Shown: positions 35,774 to 47,500 of the stretch, one piece after another
Position numbering within the stretch: position 1 is the first letter of the stretch
Layout: every line of letters begins with the position of its first letter
Source: Campylorhamphus procurvoides
Taxonomy: Eukaryota > Chordata > Aves > Passeriformes > Dendrocolaptidae
Reading direction: 5' to 3'
NCBI GenBank assembly: GCA_013396655.1
Contig: WBMV01008221.1
Coordinates: 681,905-745,904, forward strand
DNA length: 64,000 nt
Notes under the pieces: model-generated
What the model was told of the DNA's origin: nothing
The model's database searches: none
Seen by the model: only the letters and a program-made list of their open reading frames with translations
Position numbers and translations under genes: made by a program

Positions 35774-37314
35774 AGCCACAGAGTAACTCTGGCACTGCGG
35801 GATAAATCACAGTTTGTGTGTAACTGTGATCAGCTCCCTGGCTGCTGATCCAGTTCTGGTACAGACACAACACTTCTGACTTCTAATTAGCTCCAAACCT
35901 CACTGATTCCAATCAACTGGCAAACTCATAGTAGGGTGGGTGGTGATGTTAAGAGAGATGTGAGGGAGGTGAATTATTTGTATAGAAATCATCAGTGTGG
36001 GCCTGGTAATGGGCTTTTCTTCTTGTCTGCAGCAGGGCATGGGGGAACTCATGGTGGGGACCCACATGTGTTAATTCCTGCCTCTGTGCAGGCAGGACAG
36101 AGGGGTCTGATCATGAGTAGACTGATCCCTTCTGCTTTCCCAGTTCTCCAGCAGGACACATGAATTACAGTGGAAGCAGTGATAAAGGGTATCTGGTTCT
36201 TGCCCTGTAAGAATCACAGTTAAGCTGAGCTTTGGTGGGACTGGCAAGCTTCCCATTCTCACCTCTCTGCTTCTCAGCAGTCTCTCTGGTCTGCTGGGAC
36301 TATCCAAAAGAAAGAGCCTTTCCTGCCTGCTTGAAAGCATTCAAACATGCCATTGTTATGAGGGCTGGGTGACAGTCAGACCTGAAGGAGCACTTCTGAG
36401 CTTTCACAAATGAACTCATGTTTTAACCCTTCCTTTAACAGAAAAAGTCCCCTCCCATCTCTCCAGTCCCACCCCTGCAGTGCCCACAGACTTAGAAGGT
36501 GATCTTTGTGGGAGACCCTCAAAATTTTTGGTCTGATGAATGTGACAAGTGATTTAATACCTTTTTTTAAAAAATTCTTTATTATTGTCCAGTCCCATTC
36601 AAGGACTGTGTAAGTGGAGTCACATTTGAAGATCAATTTTTATATAAAGAGTAGGCTCTATTGTGATTGGTAAGAGCTAGATCTGAGGGAGATGTAGATG
36701 CTGTCATGATGAGCACTGGAGAACTGGCACATGGGGGGTCTCTTCCTGTGGACCCAGCACCTCCTGCATGCAAATTCCCACCTCAGACAGAGCTGTGAGG
36801 AGTTCGGAATAAACTCCATGGCCAGACACAAACAGTCTTGTTTGACTGTACGCCAGAATTACAGTGAAATTTATTACAGTTCATTCAGTGTCCAAACTAA
36901 CACACTGTGAGTCTCAGCTGCAAGTGTGGGCACAGCAATGGGCTAATTCAGCTTTATAAATTTTAGAGAGGCACTGACTTTTGCATGTCAGCCTTGTAGG
37001 GTGGGTGCAGCCATTGTATGAATATTAGCAGTCATGTCTAATGTGGGTTTAAGGGCTGCCATCAGTTTGTAGAAGCCAATTCACTACAGAAAAGTGATTT
37101 CACTCTACACGAGATAGGGGTCCAGCTTGAATATGGAACTGTAGCCCACATCTGAGATTAGAAAAGAGGAACATATCTTCATTCTGATGTAAAAAACCCC
37201 ACTTGTATATTTTATTGAGTAGTGAAACTTAAGATTACTTCTACAGTGTTGGATAAGATTGTCTAGAGGAAAAATATGGATTGGGCTTTGTTCCCAAAGG
37301 CGTGGCGAAGTTTT
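35774..37314. other. Unique noncoding DNA
   Basis: No gene is recognised. An AATAAA-containing stretch at 36790-36860 vaguely recalls the end of a long terminal repeat, but no paired terminus or internal virus sequence is visible. Open frames stay below 90 codons. Confidence 0.55.
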
Positions 37315-37520
37315 ATAGAATCACAGACTGGTTTGGGTTGGAAGGGACCTTAGAGATCATCTAGTTCCAAGCCCCCTGCCATGGGTAGACACACTTTCCA
37401 CTAGATCATGTTGCTCAGGGCCCAATCCAACCTGGCCTTGAACACTTCCAGGAACGAGACATTCAGCTTCTCTGGGCAACCTGTTCCAGTGCCTCACCAC
37501 CCTCTGAGCAAAGAATGCTT
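37315..37520 (-). mobile_element. CR1 LINE, short 3' fragment
   Basis: The plus strand begins ATAGAATCACAGACTGG and continues GTTTGGGTTGGAAGGGACCT, GAGATCATCTAGTTCC, CCAATCCAACCTGGCC and CTCTGGGCAACCTGTTCCAG. This is the CR1 3' end in reverse complement, so the element is on the minus strand. Similarity fades near 37520, after CCTCTGAGCAAAGAATGC. Only about 200 bp remain. The overlapping open frames (37357-37707 minus, 37408-37662 plus) are by-products of this fossil and its flank. Confidence 0.93.
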
Positions 37521-37755
37521 TTTGAAGCAGAGCACCCCTGCTGCTCCTCACATCAGGCCCAGTGTTTTGGTAATGTGCAGGGTGTGCTCTGAGAGAAACT
37601 TTGCAAAGGCTGGGGAGCACTGTCTTCAACCTGGCTGGGTTTGTACCTGGGATAGATGCTGAGCTCTGTATTGCTGCCAAGGCACACTCAGTTCTGCTGG
37701 TATACACTCATGCACTCGTACACACACAGGGTATTTTGGTATCCAAAGGACTTGG

Positions 37756-37781
37756 AAGCCCAAAAGTGAAGCCCAAAAGTA
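37756..37781. repeat. 13-bp tandem pair
   Basis: AAGCCCAAAAGTG is followed directly by AAGCCCAAAAGTA, 12 of 13 identical. Confidence 0.85.
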
Positions 37782-40700
37782 AAGCTCAGCTGAATCAGTG
37801 AATTCAGCAGTGTGCTTAAATTCTATCTGAATAATTTTCTTTCTCCAAATTTTCCACTATAATACTTTTAAATGATTTCTTTAAGATAATGGCCATAAAA
37901 CATACTATATGTACAAACAACCCTGTGAAGTTCTGGTATGTATATTTTATTGACGTTTTTGGTATGTGTATATAATATTTGCTATCCACAAATAGTAGAA
38001 CATACCTACACTTTCACTGGTAAATGTTATACTTTTTCTCTTTCCCTCCTTATCTTTCTATCTCTATAAGAATCATGACAATAGAGAACTCCACTGCCAG
38101 TACAATTTCAACTTCACAGTAACCTTAGTTGACATGATTTGAGATATTCACAGTTATGGCTATGTCAGGCTCTTCACAAGCTTCAGTTAGTGGGATGCCT
38201 CTTCCAGCTGACAGATGACTTGCCAGAAAATACAAGGGGATCTTAAATTTTAGTTCTTCCTCTGCTTTGTTCCATAATTTAATCTCTTAATTGACATGCA
38301 GAGTATCTCCCTTTTTATAATGAGCTGTGTGGTGACCTACACTGGGTTTTAGTAAAGATCTTGATAAAGGCTTACCATGTGAGAGCTCAGCAAAGTGCTG
38401 AGGGAAGGTGAGTGAAGAACAACAGAAATCAAGGTTAAAAGCAGAAAGACTGTTTGTTAAACCTAAGTATAAGACCTGCTCTTTCACTAATGTAAAAAGA
38501 CTTCAAGACCTTTAGATTTACCAGGGTATACTCAAGCTGAGGTGGTAGGAGAGGACAAATTGATCTGTCATCTGCAAAAGCTGAAAGTTCAAATCTTTCA
38601 ATTCTTCTTCTACCACATTCTGGATTTGCTTCCCAGTATAATGGGTGCCTGTTGAGTCTTTGCTTCAGACTGGTATGCCCAGCAGAAATGGACTTTTATC
38701 TTTAAAGCAATATGCAGGAATGTCAGGACACGAGGGTCATTTTTGTCTCCTGGTCAGGCTGGTGGATTCAAAGTTGGAGGGAGGGGAAGTTTGCAAACAG
38801 ACAGGCTATGATGGCCCCACCGTGTGCTGTGAGGCTCTGGACAAGTAGGAATGCCCTGATGGACTAGGAGCAGCCCCCCTCAGAGCACCCAGCAGGTCAC
38901 CAAGATGCTGCAGGGCACAGGGGCTCTGGGCACCATGTACTGGCCCAGGTGGCACTGGCACCCTGGCAGCTTTAGGGTCTAGAGGGTGGTTCTCCCTGTT
39001 TGGGCATGAATCTGATTTTAACAGTTCTCTTCATTGCTCCAGCTCCCTCCAGACATGAGAGATTCCAACAAAGGTGGGAAGAGTCTTGAACTCCACCTTA
39101 TATATACAAACTTTGTGCTTGAAAGCAAAGGGATAACCCAAAGTTTTAGGCATAAGCCTATTAGGCTGGGAAGTAGTTACCTCCTGAAATGTAGGTAATG
39201 GTCACTGCTGTGAAAGCTGAGAAAAATCTGCTTGGTAAGCAAGCACTCTAAAAAAGTCAAAGCATTAAGATGGTTTAATTGGCTTAATTTACTTCCTGTT
39301 ATTTTAAAATATGCCTGTTTGAGCCTTGACATTACAGCACTTCAAGATGCTCCCTCTCTGATGCTGCATCAAAGCAGTGTTGAAGCAAGATGGGCTGTAG
39401 TTTAAAGTGGCAGCTCTAAAAATTACGGGTCTCCTCTTGCCCTCCTTAACTCCCAGCAGCAAAATCCCAGCCCGATTAGCAGACTGATTTATTTTACATA
39501 AAAATAGTAATCTCCCTTTTTGCTCGTCTCCTCCCAGTTGGTGAATTCCATTCCTGACATCTGCAATTTCATCTGGATACTGCTCTATTTTTCCTCCACA
39601 CCCCACCTTCAATGCATATCGAATTGCTGGGTGCTGTTAAGTATCTGCTATATTTCACTGCAGAAGTGGGTGCATTTGGATGATGAATTGAATATTTCCT
39701 ATATATGAATAATCTTCAATATCCTGCTTATATCCTTTGGGGTGAAACACATTATGGGTCACATTTTAAAACTGTTTAGGTGCTTTGTTCAAACCAGGCA
39801 TTTAAATAGCTTTAAAAATCTTCCCTTCTGATACTGACTTTTATTTATTATTACCTCGTCGCAGTTTCTAATTCAATTAATTAATTTTATGCAGCAGTAA
39901 AGGAAAAAGATTAAGACACAATTAGCATGAAGTCTTCTACCCCTCAGTACACCCAAGATGAAGGCCATCTCAGGGGTGTTGGCATGGCCATGGCAGTGTA
40001 GTGCCAGGCCTGATGGCAGCAGCCAGAAGGATAACATAGTGTCTGATAGCAGGGAGAAGGTAGGAGGGCAATATTTTCCTCATTGCATTCCTATGGTTCT
40101 TGTGTGTGAAGAAAAATGCTTTCCCACTTTCCCCATCAAACAAAGCTGACTCGCTCAGATTTCAAAGAGTGTGAAAAATCTTAGAAATTTCAAAATGATT
40201 TTGTGAAACCTCCAATTTTTGACTTTTTGACAAAGTGAAGGGTTTTGCTTGATCCTGCCTTCCTGAGCTCTGGGTCATCAGTGCATCCTGGTGTCTGTGT
40301 CTCCAGTCTCTGATGCCAGAGGTGGCCCTGAGGGGCAGAGGTTTGTCACCCCAGAGGACAGGGACAAGAGCAGTCCTGGCTGTGTGTCATTTGCTGCCAG
40401 AGTGGGGCCTGAGGGTGCCCTCTGAAGAGACCATATTTTGCCAAGGTGATGTTTTCTTGCTCTCCCCTCATGAACTTCAAGTAATTTTCCAATTTTGCTT
40501 ATATTAAAGTGTAGTTGGACCTTAGACTAAAGCAGTGATGACTGTTTTTCTTGTCCTGGTTTCTAATAAGCTCAGGTGAACGTGCAAAGAGCTCCCTTGA
40601 AGACCCTATTGACTGTAAGAGCATCACATTTCACATTTGCTGAAATACTCTGTCACTCCCTCATGATCAAAGTGACATTGGAGATATTAATGGGGTCATT

Positions 40701-40883
40701 CAACTTGCCAAACATTTTGGAAGTGAGAGTGGAAAAGGCTTTCCTTTTCAGAGGATACTTAGAGGTGAAAAGGTAGAGAGCAGCAGCTCCTGGAATCACA
40801 TCAGTGTGGAGGTGGTGTTTCAGGAACACAGGGTGAGGGATCTAAACCTGGAGCAGGACTGGTTGAAATGCTTTGTGCATCCC

Positions 40884-40928
40884 AAGAGAAAGAGGGGGAG
40901 AGAGGGGTGAGAGAAAAAGGGAAAGAGG
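40884..40928. repeat. Polypurine tract
   Basis: About 45 bases of A and G (AGAGGGGGAGAGAGGGG, then GAGAGAAAAAGGGAAAGAGG) with a single interrupting T. Such tracts can form triplex DNA or act as simple repeats. Confidence 0.75.
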
Positions 40929-41169
40929 CATTATATCAAAACCAGGTGATCTTTGTCTAGTATTGAGCTGAAAGTTTTGCTCAGCATTAATCATACTAGA
41001 AACCAATTTTCATCGTCCTGTATTACAGATTTCAGGAAAAAGGGCATTTGGAAAGAAGAAAAATGCAAAGAAACTTGACTGAGCTATTTAATGCTGTGAG
41101 TATGTAGTGAAAACCAATCAGTTCTTCCTTTTTGTGTTAAGTTCTAATATAGCAACAACCTGTCATTCA

Positions 41170-41275
41170 CTAAAATTAATGGGAGGTACGTTTAGAACAA
41201 ATGAGAGGATATCTTTCTTCACCCAGCATGTCCCCAGCCTCTGAAATTCACTACCACAGCAGGTCATAAGGACCA
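41170..41275 (+). mobile_element. Probable old CR1/L3-like LINE remnant
   Basis: The stretch AACAAATGAGAGGATATC, TTTCTTCACCCAGCATG and TGAAATTCACTACCACAGCAGG resembles the 3' region of old CR1/L3 elements. In those, a phrase of the form 'cttcactcag...tggaactcactaccacaggagg' precedes the end. The match is by memory and heavily diverged. No terminal repeat or flanking duplication is visible. It could be chance similarity. Confidence 0.4.
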
Positions 41276-43000
41276 CTGGTGTAGCTGGAAAAGCTACAGA
41301 AATTTATGTCCAAATACCACCACTTATAGTTATACTTGTTAAAATAAGAGTGATCTAACCACAGCTTATGTTCAGAATCTGAACTAACTGTGAAAATATT
41401 TGGTCCTGTGGGTGCTGCAAGATGGCAAACAGTTCTACTGTTCTCAGATGGTTCCATGGTTTTGTTACTTCTGTGGCTTGTTGAGTTTCATTTTTTTAAT
41501 GCATCTTTTCAATTTATAAACCACTGTGTTTTTTTAAAGATGTCTGAGATTTGCTGGTGAACTTCTCTTTGTCAGGAATATTTTTTGCTCCATGCTGTAA
41601 ACAGCTGAAAGAAAAATTAATATAAGATGCTAAAGATTGATAGGCACAGCTGATTGCTGTTCCAAATGAGAATACCAAGCACTAAGACACTGAGAAATCC
41701 AATTGATGACCTGTAAAATATAAGTTCCGATTAAGAAATATCAGGTTGGGAGAAATGCCTGAAAGCAAGGAGACAAGGGAAGATGAAATACTTTTGAGAG
41801 TGAATGATGAACTTGTTGGTTATGAGTAATTCTGAATTCCCTTTACAGTCTGTTACAGCACATCAGATCTATGGCTGATCAGAAAATTATCCTGTATTGT
41901 GGCCAGGGATGTGTCAGCACTGGGGTGATTAGTGAAAATTTGTGTTTTTTCTATGGCTTTTCTGCACAGGCAGGTACTGAACATCTACACATTCTCCTCC
42001 CCTAACTGCACCCCAGCAAAGCAGTATCTTTGGGCATGCACAGGAATGTGTTCTAATAGAAAATACTGCGTTATTATCTTCTTCAATAGTAGTTCTATTT
42101 ATCTAGGACATCTGATTGGGATATGTACAATTTAGAATAATGCTTTATAAAGACTCTCTGAGTGGAGCTTATGGCCATGTTCTGGGGCTTGGTTTCAAGA
42201 ACCTGAGCCTGCAGACACTTAGTGGCATGAATCTCAAGTATAGGAGTGTAGCCATAAAGGTCAATAGGACCTTTTGCATGATGAAGGTTCGAGGAAGAAA
42301 TTATTGCAGGGCTGAGTCCTCAGCTTGTTCACTCTTTGGTAGGCAGGTCTCATATCTCCCAGGCATGCTGTGGACCCTCAAAAAGCCAGACCATGGCCCA
42401 GGTCTTCCAAAACACTGGCTGTGTCAGTGCACACTCAAGAATTTGTCTCTCTGTGTTTATGCTAACTGCAGGAGCAAAAACCCTGAGAGCGGAAGAGGTA
42501 AGTGGGCAAACCTGACTTTCTTGGATGCCTCTTTGTAATTTACTTGTCTTTGCTTCTGGTGCACTGCTTGTCCCTCCAGCTGTATCAGTACAGCAGAAAA
42601 ACAGTGTAAATCAGGCCTCGATGTCTTCTGGAGAAGGTGCCTGCATCTGAATTTTGGTCTCAAAAATGGCTTAAGAGGAATACAAATTGAAGATAAGTTC
42701 CTTTACTCTGATATGGATTTTCATTTGATTTTTACTGTATGTTTTCAAAAAGAACTGTCAGTGTGTTTGTTCAACTGAGTATATATGATGTTATAATTGT
42801 TTTGTTTAGTACTGTAAATATTATGTGTGATTAATCTTGTTCATGCTGGAAAGGTATTTGAGTTTCTTACCAGACAGTATATATTTAAGGTTTGCTTTAT
42901 TTATGTGGAGAAAATGACAAATACTGTAGCTGAGGGAACAGAAAAAAGGAGAGTGGTGCACTAGAAAGAAAAAGAGGTTGGGAACTGGGGAGCAGTGCTG

Positions 43001-43015
43001 CTGTGCTGTGCTGTG
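43001..43015. repeat. (CTGTG)3 microsatellite
   Basis: Three CTGTG units after GTGCTG. Short simple repeat. Confidence 0.8.
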
Positions 43016-43322
43016 CTCGGGATTGGGGTGACACTGCGTTGGGCAGGGTCAGAGCTAAAGATTGCTGGCAACTGTCACATCCAACCTATGATAACAGAGA
43101 AACTAACAGGAGCCCGATGAGCAGGATGTGACCCCAAAGGCTAAGGAGAATAAGCCAGGGAGCCTGGAGGAGACGTCTTCCCCAGAGTTTAAATCTTTTG
43201 TAAATAGCTTGTTCCATCACAAGTACTGATATCATGACCCTGAGCTATTGAAGTTGCTGCTTTCAATAGATCCTGGAGGCTCCATTAATACTGCTAGATC
43301 ATTCACACAAGATGACATGATA

Positions 43323-43350
43323 TTCCTTTCCTTTTCCTTTTTTTTTATTT
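43323..43350. repeat. Polypyrimidine T/C tract
   Basis: TTCCTTTCCTTTTCC followed by a T-run. A short A-rich purine tract stands 20 bases later (43370-43389). Confidence 0.75.
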
Positions 43351-43899
43351 CCTGAGCAGTGTGCACTTAGGAAAAAAAAAAGAAGAAAACCCAACCCAAT
43401 CAGCCTTCTCCAGGAGTGCATCTACTTAAAATGTAATAATAAATTGCACCCCATTAGGGTTAAAATAAACACAGCTACAGCCCTGCCATACTTTTGGGAA
43501 ACACCGCTGTTCTATTTTATTTTAATACTGCAGGACTGTTTTGCACTCACTCCACACCAGCCTCACAAATCACTGGTGCAGTGCTCTCACTAACTTGTCT
43601 GTATTATGTTCATTTTCTGGGTGGCAATAAATATTAGAATAAAATAAACTAAAGACTGCTGGCTGGGGCTCTGTTAGCTATCTTTATGGTTTCCACGGCA
43701 GCTGAATGACAGCTCAGGCTGGAAGCAAGCAGCCCCTTTTCACCAAGTAAATTTAGCCTTGGGAAGGATGAACATCTTCTAACTCTTGAGCTGTGATGGT
43801 TGATGCCAGTCAGTAAATCAGTCAGATTTTAATTATCGGACACATGACAGGGAGCAGTGACAGGCGGCAGTCCACTGGAGAGCATTCCTTCAAAGCAGC

Positions 43900-44520
43900 T
43901 TTAAAAACAGAACAGCACTTGAAGAGGAAAACCAAGTGAACAGAACACAGTCACAGCTGAATTGCAGGACGTTAATAGCGTGATGGAATTCCCTTCCTAA
44001 TAATTTTAACTGCTTCTTGGCCACAGCCTTCCAGACTTAATGCAGCTTTCCTGGGAATTTATTTTTTCTAAATGCCCTTTATACAGACCTGTGGTTTTTA
44101 ACAGAGTTTCACACAGTTACTTGCATAAGCAGCTGTTTGGTGCAAAGAAAGCAGCGACAGATTTATAATGCAGCAAAACCTGCTAATTGGATAGATGAAA
44201 TTGCATTTCTGACAGTGGCCCCTCTATGAAAATTGGGAACATACCTCACAACGATTTGCATGCGTAAGAACTCAGTTATTTATTATATTTTGCCTTTTAT
44301 GTTAATCCTATGATTAATTCTTGGGTAATTACCTACAAACGCCTCCCTGGAAGCCTCTTTAGATAATATGGACTTGGTGGTTAGTGAAAGGTTACGGGAA
44401 TTTTACAAAATCTATTTAGACAATTCTCAGGATATTTAGAAACAGTTCATAGTTTCAGTGTGTATTTGGGGGAAACTGGGGAATTACTAAATATTAGCTA
44501 GATTTTTTTTTTAAAGAGCC
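43900..44520. promoter_or_regulatory. Candidate conserved noncoding block
   Basis: A unique stretch rich in homeodomain-type and other developmental words: CCTAATAATTTTAAC, GCTAATTGGATAG, GATTTGCATGCG (octamer-like ATTTGCAT), CTATGATTAATTC, GGGTAATTACC and GTTAGTGAAAGG. It keeps isolated CpGs (AGCGAC, AACGATT, ATGCGTAAG, AACGCC). This is the most enhancer-like block I see in the window. Conservation cannot be tested here. Confidence 0.3.
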
Positions 44521-47500
44521 ATTAAGGGAATCAAAGTCATCTTTGGAAAATATCACTAATAAAGAGCTGAGCTAATAAAAAGCTTAAGAGAAAATGTAAA
44601 AATAATAATAATAATAGTATCAATTACAACAAAGCTCTTAGCCATTCAAAATATATTAATGAGCTACTTTCCTAAGTGGGCAGCTTGCCATTATTTGTTA
44701 ATTGTAATACGTGAAGAGGAAACCAAAGTGTGGCCTTAAACTGTTCTGCTGTTTCTCTTGCCCTGGTTTAAGTTCATTGTTTAGGCTCCCACTCAGAAAT
44801 GGAGAGGAAGCCTTTGATCCCGCTGGGTCGCAGGGGCTGCTGTACAACCTCCCACAGTATCTCCCCCCTGTCACAGTGCACAGGGATAAACTGTCCCCCC
44901 ACACAGACCCATCCGAGGTATGGCTTACACTCTGCTGAGAACATGTGGAGCTGCGAAAATAAAACTGATATTTGACTTATTGTCAGTGAAGATCAATAAT
45001 TTTTCAATGAGTAACCCGCAGACACATACTAATAGCCCATGCTTTAGAATTGGATGTCTCTTCTTCTGCAAAAATTAATGTCTTTTCTACTGTCAGAAAA
45101 ATCACTCAGCATCTGTAAATGAGTCCCTTTTCCCAATGGGAATCATACTGTGCACTTGAACTCTGAGTTGGTTTTGATGTTCTAGGCTAGGCTTCAAAAA
45201 TAATTTTAATTTAAAGGCTTCTGTGGGAAGAGCTTTATAATAGGAATGCAGGTTTTCAACGAGTACATAACTGCTCAGCATTGTTGGAGTTTCTTGGTAA
45301 TCATCTTCACAAAGCTAGAAAGCTTCATTTTTATTATTTGTTTTATAAAGAGAAATCTGTAGATTGTCAAATGTTCAGGTTTCCTTGTTTTGTTTTGTTT
45401 CTAAAAGAAGCAGAGGAAAGGAAAAGTACCATTTTTTTTTCGAATGCCTTTATTTTCCAATCAGGTAATTCAAACATCCTCCCCAGCTGACAGGAACTGA
45501 GACTTAACCAATACCTCCCCAAAACAGTAATTGTCAGTTTCCATGCCAGTTGTCCATCGTTTTTAAAGTGTTGAGTATGCAATTAGTTCTGTTTAAATAA
45601 ATCATGGGCTAAGGACGGCACTGCATGTTCTGGTTATAAGAGGATAACTCTGCATTCATGACAATGCAATTTTCCCACTCAAAGTTAGTGGGAAAAGACA
45701 TGAAGTGCCATAACAGAGGATAAACTCTTCCTCTGGGTCTGTACCTGTCTTCTAGCTTCTAAACTGCACTGGAAGACGGTTAGAAATACATGAAATACAT
45801 CCCAAATGCTCCTTTCCCAGGAAAACAATTGCTGCAGTTGCTGCAGTGACATTTTCTGGCTGTAGATGGGAGAGCACAAAGGTGTGTGTTCTTGGGAAAG
45901 GAGAGTCATTCTGCTGATGGTGAATGGGGAAAGACTGTCCCCAAAATGAAGACAAGTATGGCTCACTGTGAGGGTGTTTGTGAACACCCAGGTTTAGTCA
46001 GTTTAGGAGAAGGATTCATGCCTCATTGGCTTCCATTTGTAAGTAAGGATATATTTGAGACTGCTATTAGTGAAACACAGAGCGGAATCTGGACTACATG
46101 TGTTAAGTTCACTAAAGGATATTCATCTAGTCAGGACGAGTTGCTTCATTATGTTGTTCAGATGTATAAAGCAGGTTATTCAGGTGACTTAAATAGTAAG
46201 CTGTAATTTCTACAGAAAACAGAGATTTGTAAGTAGACAGCAATATATGCCAGTGTTTTACTGCGATTATTAAATTCTGCAGGAAATGCATCGCATAATC
46301 CATACCTTTTGTGGGTTTTTATTTCTGTGTGAACAAGAGGATATTATGGCTGCAGACAAAGAAAGAAATCATCCAGCACTGAGTTTGATGTAAAAACACC
46401 ACCCCTTTTAAAAGGCAGCACCTTCTGGCTGGGGGACAAATAACACAGACAAAGAAATAGCCCTTTCAGAAAGGTGGGAAGGTAATGAAACAAGAGAAAA
46501 CAGATGAACTCGGGTCTTTTCCTGGCATAAGTCAACATAGCCTCATTGAGATGGAATCAAGGAGAGAGACTTTTCTGAGAATCCTGCAGATTTCAGTAAA
46601 GAAAAGCCAGTGGAACAGAGAGGAGACTCCATATTTTATTGGAAGCATATGACATCCAGAAAAGATAGCTTTCTTTAACCAGCATTTAATATTAAGGCAA
46701 GTTTGTGTGGATTTCTAAGGTAAACACACTACAGTGAATGGCAAAGTGATATTATTCACTAATACCAGATAAAAGATAAATTATATCTTACCAAATGTGA
46801 CAACCAAGTCCTCTCATTACAGGCAGTATTTTCACAGTCATATTTTCCTATTCCTGGGGTTTTAGTTGACAGTGAAATATATAATCATATACTTGAGTAT
46901 TCAAAGAACCTGCTTATGATTTGCTGTTCCTCATCTGTGCAAAGAGAAGGGTTTCTGGGAGTTTTTCTTCTCTTATTGCAGCATTTTGCAGTAGGTAAGG
47001 AGGGAGAAACATGGGAAATCTAAGATTAAGCCTCTAATTTAAACTAGAGTGTGCCTAACTGCCAAATTTGGAATAGAGTCTGAGATATCCAGGCAAGGTT
47101 TGGTTTAGCAATAGGCTTCAGGAAAAATAACTGCATACAGATTTAGGTCTGAGCCTCTCTCAGATGTCAATCTGCTTGAATGTGTGCTGGAGAGGGAAGA
47201 TGAGGCTTTGGACTGGACCTTTTCCTGGTGCCAAGGGCAGGGTGGGAGCAACTGCCCGTGACAGGGGTCTGGTTGTCCTGACCTTGATCCATACATTGGC
47301 CAATGCAAATTGAGCACAGATGTTACTATTTTAATAAGGATTTGCAGCCACTTTGTACCATGGATGCAAATGCTCAAGGCACGTACTAAAGGAGGGCAGA
47401 ACCCATGTCTGTTTAACAAAATGTTTCCAGTGGCTGTCGCTCAGGTTGTTCATTCCTTTTCCCCTTCATCTCTGCCTCTTAAAAGACGTTCTTGGGCTTA

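Larger units (their letters stand above)
37521..41169. other. Unique noncoding DNA
   Basis: A 13-bp tandem pair (AAGCCCAAAAGT plus one base, 37756-37781) lies just after the CR1. The stretch 39820-39950 contains CCTCGTCGCAG, TTCAATTAATTAATTTT and ACACAATTAGC, an enhancer-like mix that keeps two CpGs. A polypurine tract lies at 40884-40928. No gene is recognised; open frames are about 102 codons or less. Confidence 0.6.
41276..43890. other. Unique noncoding DNA
   Basis: The plus frame 42116-42538 (140 codons) is the second longest in the window but shows no domain and contains a splice-like microexon pattern discussed as a finding. A (CTGTG)3 repeat lies at 43001-43015. A T/C tract (43323-43350) and an A-rich tract (43370-43389) follow. 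No gene is called. Confidence 0.6.

Noticed and set aside
36790..36900. AATAAA-containing stretch resembling the end of a long terminal repeat
   Set aside because: No matching second terminus, no TG...CA pair with target duplication and no internal retroviral sequence could be found.
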